64,000 nt of DNA. It comes from Cryptomeria japonica. Lineage: Eukaryota; Streptophyta; Pinopsida; Cupressales; Cupressaceae. This document shows, in pieces, positions 58,498-64,000 of this stretch; within the stretch, counting starts at the first letter, position 1; every line of letters begins with the position of its first letter. A program made the position numbers and the translations under genes. The stretch covers positions 101,787,897-101,851,896 of the forward strand of contig NC_081407.1 in assembly GCF_030272615.1 (NCBI RefSeq). The letters are read 5' to 3'. Below the pieces are notes generated by a model, which did not search any database, was not told where the DNA came from, and worked only from the letters and a program-made list of their open reading frames with translations.

Positions 58498-58746
58498 TGT
58501 TGGTGTTGTTACATTAGTTTAGATTTAATTAATAAAACTACCGGCACTTGTGTTTTCAGTTGTGCAGTTACACAACCATTTGTTGTTTTGTATTGCCTAT
58601 TTAAAGGCACACATTTAGAATGAATATGTGTATCTGATAATATATTTTATCCTAAAAAATCAAATCAATAATATTTTTCATTTGTGTCATTCTTTGCAAT
58701 CATGGTTTAGTTTTTTCTGTTCTATGTTGGCTCTACCATTTCAACA
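58498..58746 (+). repeat. 5' LTR of the gag-only element
   Basis: 249 bp, starts TGTTGGTGTTGTTAC and ends ACCATTTCAACA. It is directly followed by TGGTATCAGAGCG (58747-58759), the primer site. Confidence 0.95.
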
Positions 58747-59078
58747 TGGTATCAGAGCGAAAACTTGTTTCTATGATCCATGGCTAATGGATGAATAAGA
58801 TTGGGGTTGGCTTCTGCATTTGTTGTGTTGCAGAGGAGACAAAGATGCTATTGGATATGACTCAGAAGAACTGTAGATGGCAGTGATATGATTTCAGTGT
58901 TTGTAATGGTGAGAGAGGAACAATAAAAGGAAGGTGGAAGTGAAAATAGAGATATGATTCAAGTCCAAACACCAAACTAGAATCTTGCAATCATGTTTCA
59001 AGAAAAGAGGTATGAAATGGACTATCTCTTTATAGGGTCACATCACAAATCTTTTGTTATCATTTTATTTGTCTTTGA

Positions 59079-59930
59079 GTGATAAAGATTATGGATAAAG
59101 TATTTACAATTCCTAAATTTGAAGGGCATGAATTCCACACATGGAAAATTAAAGTGCAACTGTCATTAATTGAGAAAGATTTGTGGGAGATTGTGGATGG
59201 GACTGTAACAAAGCCACAAGATGCAGATGCAACAACGAAGTGGATGACAAAATATCATAGGGCCACGACATTGATTGGTCTTGGTTTATTAGATGCATAC
59301 TTGCATCATATTGATTTATCAAAGACGTCAAAAACAATATTGGATGGGCTCAATGTCTTGTTTGGTTCTCAGGCTTCTAGTGCCAAGATGTCTATTAAGT
59401 AGAAATTGTTCGAGTTAAAGATGAATGGAGGTAATAATATTATTCAACATATAAGCATTTTTCGTTCTCTCCTTAATCAACTTGCAGGTATAAATGCTAA
59501 TGTCGCTGATGATGATGCCAAAGCAATATTACTTAACAGTTTGCCCTCTAGTTTTGACCATATTGTCTTTACTCTAAAAAAAATAGATCCTAGCTTGGAA
59601 ACAATAATCTCTTCTCTAATTGATGAAGGAAATATAACTAGTAAGAACTATCAACTTCCTGAAGAATGTGCTTTGGTTGCTAGGAATAAATCTAATGTTT
59701 CTAGTAGAAGAGAATTCAAATGCTTTTATTGTCAGAAAAATGGGCATGTGCAGATGAACTGTTTTCAACGGGCCAAAGATCTAATCGATGGAAATTTAAA
59801 GAAAGATACATCTTTTGTTGCAACAGAAGGTGAGGCCAACTTTTGTGGATTTGCAGTACATAAAAATGACTCATCTAATGGTGACAGTCCATCAGATGAT
59901 ATAGGGGTTGATACAAGATTTCTACTTTAG
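59079..59930 (+). pseudogene. gag: copia gag of the gag-only element
   Basis: One frame of 284 codons, likely starting at ATG 59091 (MDKVFTIPKFEG), with a single TAG at 59400-59402. The UBN2-type gag pattern is present: FHTWKIKVQLSLIEKDLWEIV, ATTLIGLGLLDAYLHHI, LFELKMNGGNNIIQHI, LLNSLPSSFDHIV. A zinc knuckle CFYCQKNGHVQMNC (C-X2-C-X4-H-X4-C) is at about 59727-59765. The C-terminal part ends DIGVDTRFLL. The short length is normal for gag; protease, integrase and RT are absent. The stop is the only visible lesion, so the family may have been mobile recently. Confidence 0.9.
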
Positions 59931-60538
59931 AGAATAGTGAATATTGATAGGAGGTCGGAGGCAGGAGGATCTTTTATCATCTTGAGTTAGCTTCTCACTT
60001 AGAGATGATCATTGCATGAGAAGCAACCTCTCTATGTCCCTGTAAAGCTAGGGCTTGGCAGATTTATCCCTAAAAAGGGGGCGCGATTTATTTGTGTTCT
60101 TGAAGAGAAGAGGGAGCTTGATAGTGTGATTGTCCCTTCTAGGAGCAAGGGGAGGGACAGGATTGTGTAGGCATAGTAGCAGTGTTCAAGTTTCCATAGC
60201 ACTTGAGGAGGCATTAGACACACTCGGGCGAGATGTGGACTGGACTTTAAGAGGAAAGACATCTCATGTGCAGCACTGGAGGAGGCATTAAACACACTCA
60301 GAGGAGATGTGGAATTTTGGAGGAAATGTGTCTCATTGTGCAGGGGAGGTGGGAACTTTTGTTCTTGTGTAGACAGATCTAGGTTTTGCGGTTAGGAGAT
60401 CCACTAATGCAGTCAGTTCGGTGTTTCTTGGGCGAGTGAGGAGGATTGGTGAAGGCCCTTCATCAAAGTCACTCGAGGGTTGAATTAAAACCCTTGCAAC
60501 TTCCACTCTTGTTTAGATTAATGTAATAAGGGGGGGAA
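59931..60538 (+). other. non-coding 3' internal region of the gag-only element
   Basis: No protease, integrase or reverse transcriptase motif is found. A GAGGAGGCATTA-AACACACTC segment is present twice (about 60208 and 60279). The region ends in the purine tract. Confidence 0.7.
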
Positions 60539-60787
60539 TGTTGGTGTTATTACATTAGTTTAGATTTAATTAATAAAACTACTGACGGTTGTGTTTTTAG
60601 TTGTGCAGTTACACAACCATTTGCTATTTTGTATTGCCTATTTAAAGGCACACATTTAGAATGAATATGTGTATCTGATAATATATTTTATCCTACAAAA
60701 TCAAATCAATAATATTTTTCATTTGTGCCATTCTTTGCAATCATGGTTTAGTTTTTTCTGTTCTATGTTGGCTCTACCATTTCAACA
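60539..60787 (+). repeat. 3' LTR of the gag-only element
   Basis: 249 bp, collinear with 58498-58746 without indels, followed by ATAGT. Confidence 0.95.
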
Positions 60788-60996
60788 ATAGTATACAAAA
60801 AGGTTACAATATATGTCAAGTTTGCACTAGCAGAAGTTTAAATGACTGAAATTAGTGTCACTAGAGTTTATCTCATACTACCATAATCAAGGAGTGTATG
60901 AAAGACGCTATAGTATTCCAATTGCCAAGTAACAACATAAATACAAAAAGCAAAGATAAATGGATCATCCTAATCCCATGACCCAATTCAATATTA

Positions 60997-61255
60997 TTAC
61001 TACACTCTGCCATGCCACAGTGGAGGTTCTATGTTAGGATCATTGATGACATCCCATGTTGGAGCATCTAGTGTCTTTGGTATCTTCTTTGCAACCTCAA
61101 ATTTCTCTTTGGTAATCTCTTTTTCTTTGAGGGATTGATTCAATTTCTCTAACTCGTCCTAATTCAGCTTATCCTTAGCTTGATCAAAGAAATGCACAGA
61201 CTGAATTTTTGCCTTGTAACATCATCATGAATCTTTCCTTAGGAACTTCAATCAC
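60997..61255 (-). pseudogene. host-like coding remnant, C-terminal
   Basis: The minus strand reads VVIEVPKERFMMMLQG in one frame and, after a one-base shift, KIQSVHFFDQAKDKLN, a stop, then DELEKLNQSLKEKEITKEKF, EVAKKIPKTLDAPTWDV and INDPNIEPPLWHGRV followed by TAG. The composition (Lys/Glu-rich helix, then Pro/Trp-rich end) looks like a conserved cellular protein, not a transposon protein. I cannot name it. It could be a terminal exon or a retrocopied pseudogene. Confidence 0.45.
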
Positions 61256-61412
61256 AACAGAAACCTACATCATAATCAACATATATGTGAGTTTACTACT
61301 AAACTCAGTAAGATATCTCTTCCTACACTCAAAGACTTCTTCATTTATCTTTTTCCATTAAAACCAAATAATTTCACAAGAAAAAATAGACCAAAAGGAA
61401 TTCAACTTAGGA

Positions 61413-63429
61413 TCAAAACTTTCCACATAACTTGATAGAACCTCTAGCCAAGAAAAGCCAATATTCGTATTCCAATTGATAGGTAAACCAAAAAACATAG
61501 ACCATAAAGCTCTTGCACATTTGCATTAAAAAAAAGGTGTTCAATAGTTTCAGGTTCAAGACAAATGGAACAAACATGACAAGACAATCCAATTGAGGAT
61601 AAAACATCAGCGACAACAATTTTTTTCATCACTAGTAACCATCAAAAACAAGGCTTTTTAGGTTCAGTGGGGCTCTGCCAAAGAGAATGCAAGATCCTAG
61701 ACCATTTAGAATCCAACAAGTCAAGATTCCAACATTTATTGATCCACTTGAAGATATCATCCTTTTCCTTAATCATGCTATATATGTTCTTGACAGTAAT
61801 CTCAAGGAAGGTGGTGCCATCTTTCCATTTCCCTTGTCCAACAAATTTCTATTTGTAACAAGTACCTCCCGCAAAGAAAGATCCAACAACCTTAGCAACC
61901 AAAGTATAAGTTTTCTTATGGGTTGATGAGATCCCATATTTATCTTCCAACTCATCCCAAGAACCAAGTCTGCCCCTAATAAATAGATCACCAATGAGGA
62001 TGATACCTAAGGAATTCCATGTTTTAGCTGAACAACTTTGAGTGAGGGCCAGAGGCTTATCATTAAGATATATCCCCCACCAAATAGATCTATCTAGGTA
62101 TGAGCAAGTAGAGGAAAAATTGACCGCATCCCTACTACAAAGAAAACACCTCACTTGACTCCAAGCCTTCCATAAAGAAGAAAATATCATCCAGAAAAGT
62201 GTTCACCTCAAACCTTCCCTAAATGACATCTAACAAATCCAACTGAGCGCAAGATTTACCCTTCTTTGGTTTGGACAATAGAGTGTTATTTATTATCAGT
62301 ACTTTCCATGGTTCATCCCCATTTATGAATTTGTATATCCATTTGGAGACTAATGCAATGGCATGTGCTTTCAAATCTTTTATACCAAGTCCCCCATTTT
62401 CCCTTGGAGAACAACACCACTCCCAATTAACACAATGTCTCTTTTTTCCTCCCTTACCATCGCACCATAGGAAATTTCTCATTATTTTCTCTAGTTTTTT
62501 AAACTAATAGTTGGCAAATTACCAGGAAGAAGTGTAATAAATAGTATGGGATGTGAGAACTTTTTGAACCACCTGAATTCTACTTGCGAATGAGAGAAGA
62601 TGAGTTTGCCATTTAAGATGTTATTTTCAACTTTATTGAATATCCATTCCCACATGTCCTTGATAGATGGAAATGGGGAAAAGGGAATCCCCATATATTT
62701 AACCACTCTAGTGGGACCAGACCATCCCCATCCTTTCCTAACCAACCATTCTAATGAAATCTTTGTCCAACAAAGGACTATAAATGAATGAGGTGCAATC
62801 TTAGAGCCTGAAGTACTACAAAAAAAATGAGTCTATGTATTACAACATCAAAGTTACTCTCTGTCAATTCAGTAAATAAAGTAGTATCATCTGCAAACTA
62901 AGGATTGATCAGAATCATTATTAGGCAGTCTGATACTTTTAACCAGAGGCCCAAGTTCTTTCACCCTGAGGACATAATACAAGGCATCTGTAAGAATGAC
63001 AAATAAAGTCGGTGCAATTGGACATCCTTGTCTGATTGATCTTTGAAGTTCAATAGGCTCTGACAATATCCCATTGACCTATATAATTGTAGAGGCATCA
63101 TTTAATAGGATCTTAATCCACTTGCAAAAATTGGATGTGAATCCCAAAGTTTCCAACATACCTAAAATAAAAGACCATTCAATCTTATCATAGGCCTTTT
63201 CAAAATCTAGTAGAATCATTGCCACATTTTGTGAGTCATACTTAGCCCAATGCAAGGCCTCACAACTGGTAATCAGATTTTCCAAAATATATCTACCTTT
63301 GACGAACCCGATTTGAGTGGTAGTGATAATCTTGCCCAAGATCCGAGTAAGCCTCCTAGACAGAGTTTTGGCTAAAATCTTGTAAGAGAGATTTAAAAGG
63401 GTTGACTGACAAAATTATAAATATTTGTG

Positions 63430-63466
<37 letters not shown>

Positions 63467-64000
63467 CCAAGGCTACTTTTTGAGATAGTTCAACATTGCA
63501 AGGATTGTCTTGGATCTCCGCCTCACATAACTGAAGGTTGTCAGATAAAGTTATCTCTTTCCACCTATAATCCTTGGATTTCTTTTGTCCTATGGTTTGT
63601 AGCAGCACCTGCCAACTATTGACATTCTCATTCCATTTGTCCACACTAGAGTTCAACTTTCTATTACTCTTGTTAAACAACCTAACAATCTTTACTGTAC
63701 TCAACACATCCGTGTCTTTTAACAGACTGGAGTTAAGAAAGAATTTGTCTTTAGCAATTCCTTGTTCCTCAAAGGGGTCTCTAAGCCTAATATGTGAAAT
63801 GATAGGGTGGTGGTTTGATAGTGTGGTTAGATAAACTATCACTGGGCTGCTATTCTTGCCAAGGTCAAAGGAGAAGTCCTCTTTGTTAACATAGAATCTG
63901 TCCAGCCTACAATAGATCCTAGGTTTTCCTCTCTGATAGTTGCACCAAGTATACCAAATTTTGGTGTTTTCCTTCTTATTGCAGAACAAGGGATCAAAAT
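61413..64000 (-). pseudogene. LINE, endonuclease end to zinc-finger tail, continuing past the right edge
   Basis: From the right edge the minus strand reads the end of the endonuclease and a connecting region (YCRLDRFYVN, LSNHHPIISHI, 63393-63989). After an AT microsatellite, RT motifs follow: GFVKGRYILENL, LLDFEKAYDKIEW (about 63174-63206), SIRQGCPIAPTLF (about 63005-63040) and an intact FADDTTLF (about 62875-62900, other frame). The C-terminal part has RNFLWCDGKGGKKRHCVNW and NGGLGIKDL (62219-62482), then a zf-RVT finger CHVCSICLEPETIEHLFF (about 61535-61590). The start of the RT domain is missing where the microsatellite lies. Several frameshifts and stops. Confidence 0.88.
63431..63462. 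repeat. TA microsatellite within the LINE
   Basis: About 15 TA units lie at a point where the LINE protein jumps from the connecting region to the middle of the RT. The flanking GACAAAATTATAAATATTTG resembles 47937-47960, so a short foreign segment may be inserted here. Confidence 0.85.

Larger units (their letters stand above)
58498..60787 (+). mobile_element. gag-only (TR-GAG type) copia element, 2290 bp
   Basis: LTRs of 249 bp each (58498-58746 and 60539-60787) have matching ends TGTTGG...CAACA and are flanked by ATAGT (58493-58497 and 60788-60792). The Met-tRNA primer site TGGTATCAGAGCG follows the 5' LTR, and the purine tract AAGGGGGGGAA precedes the 3' LTR. The only coding region is gag. 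The LTRs differ at about 10 of 249 positions by eye. It fits terminal-repeat retrotransposons with a gag domain, which need enzymes from a partner element. Confidence 0.92.

Overview
This is repeat-dominated nuclear DNA from a land plant with a large genome. The evidence is a Ty3/gypsy element of the Tat type with two RNase H domains, an antisense plant mobile domain (PMD) gene, Ty1/copia elements primed by initiator Met-tRNA, a short gag-only copia element, plant-type LINEs and CCCTAAA-like repeats. A gymnosperm is plausible but unproven. I see no intact host gene, no rRNA or tRNA gene and no CRISPR array. Almost every reading frame carries stops, so the window is a record of old insertions.

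Positions 1 to about 38,600 form a four-level nest. Copia element B is outermost (5' LTR remnant 28127-28673, body to 38097, 3' LTR start at 38098). Copia element A appears to sit inside B's 5' LTR; its body is 1-2677 and its 3' UTR, PPT and 3' LTR are 26536-28126. Inside A's 3' UTR lies a 23.9 kb DNA transposon (2678-26535). It has imperfect terminal inverted repeats, a possible 3-bp target duplication (ATG), GC-rich subterminal motifs, a 2.5 kb palindrome array, a plus-strand gene built of 69-nt exons, and a convergent minus-strand transposase-like gene. Its plus-strand gene is split by a complete 12,542-bp Tat-type retrotransposon (6753-19294; 1657-bp LTRs; target duplication GAAAT), which carries a PMD gene in antisense. 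Without that insertion the DNA transposon is about 11.3 kb. It is the best candidate here for an undescribed system, and a 1.2 kb deletion derivative of it sits in copia B at 31555-32755. Copia B also holds a 1254-bp gypsy solo LTR (duplication GTTGG) and a 2572-bp copia-type solo LTR (duplication ACTTA).

From 38.6 to 64 kb come telomere-like CCTAAACC repeats (38.6-40.2 kb), a LINE fragment (40.3-41.9 kb), and a large palindrome made of two gypsy-type LTR + primer-site + tandem-repeat arms head to head (about 41.9-46.3 kb). These are followed by LINE tails, a 60-bp minisatellite, a stretch without recognisable genes (50.4-53.8 kb), a Tat-like LTR with a gag-protease remnant (53.9-55.7 kb) and a second LINE fragment. 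The last part has a complete 2290-bp gag-only copia element (58498-60787, duplication ATAGT), a short host-like coding remnant, and a LINE running off the right edge.

In functional terms the DNA transposon resembles a two-gene cut-and-paste element: a candidate transposase and a second protein, with repeat arrays near the ends that could be protein-binding sites. The retrotransposons are parasites on it and on each other. All functional statements rest on motif recognition by eye.
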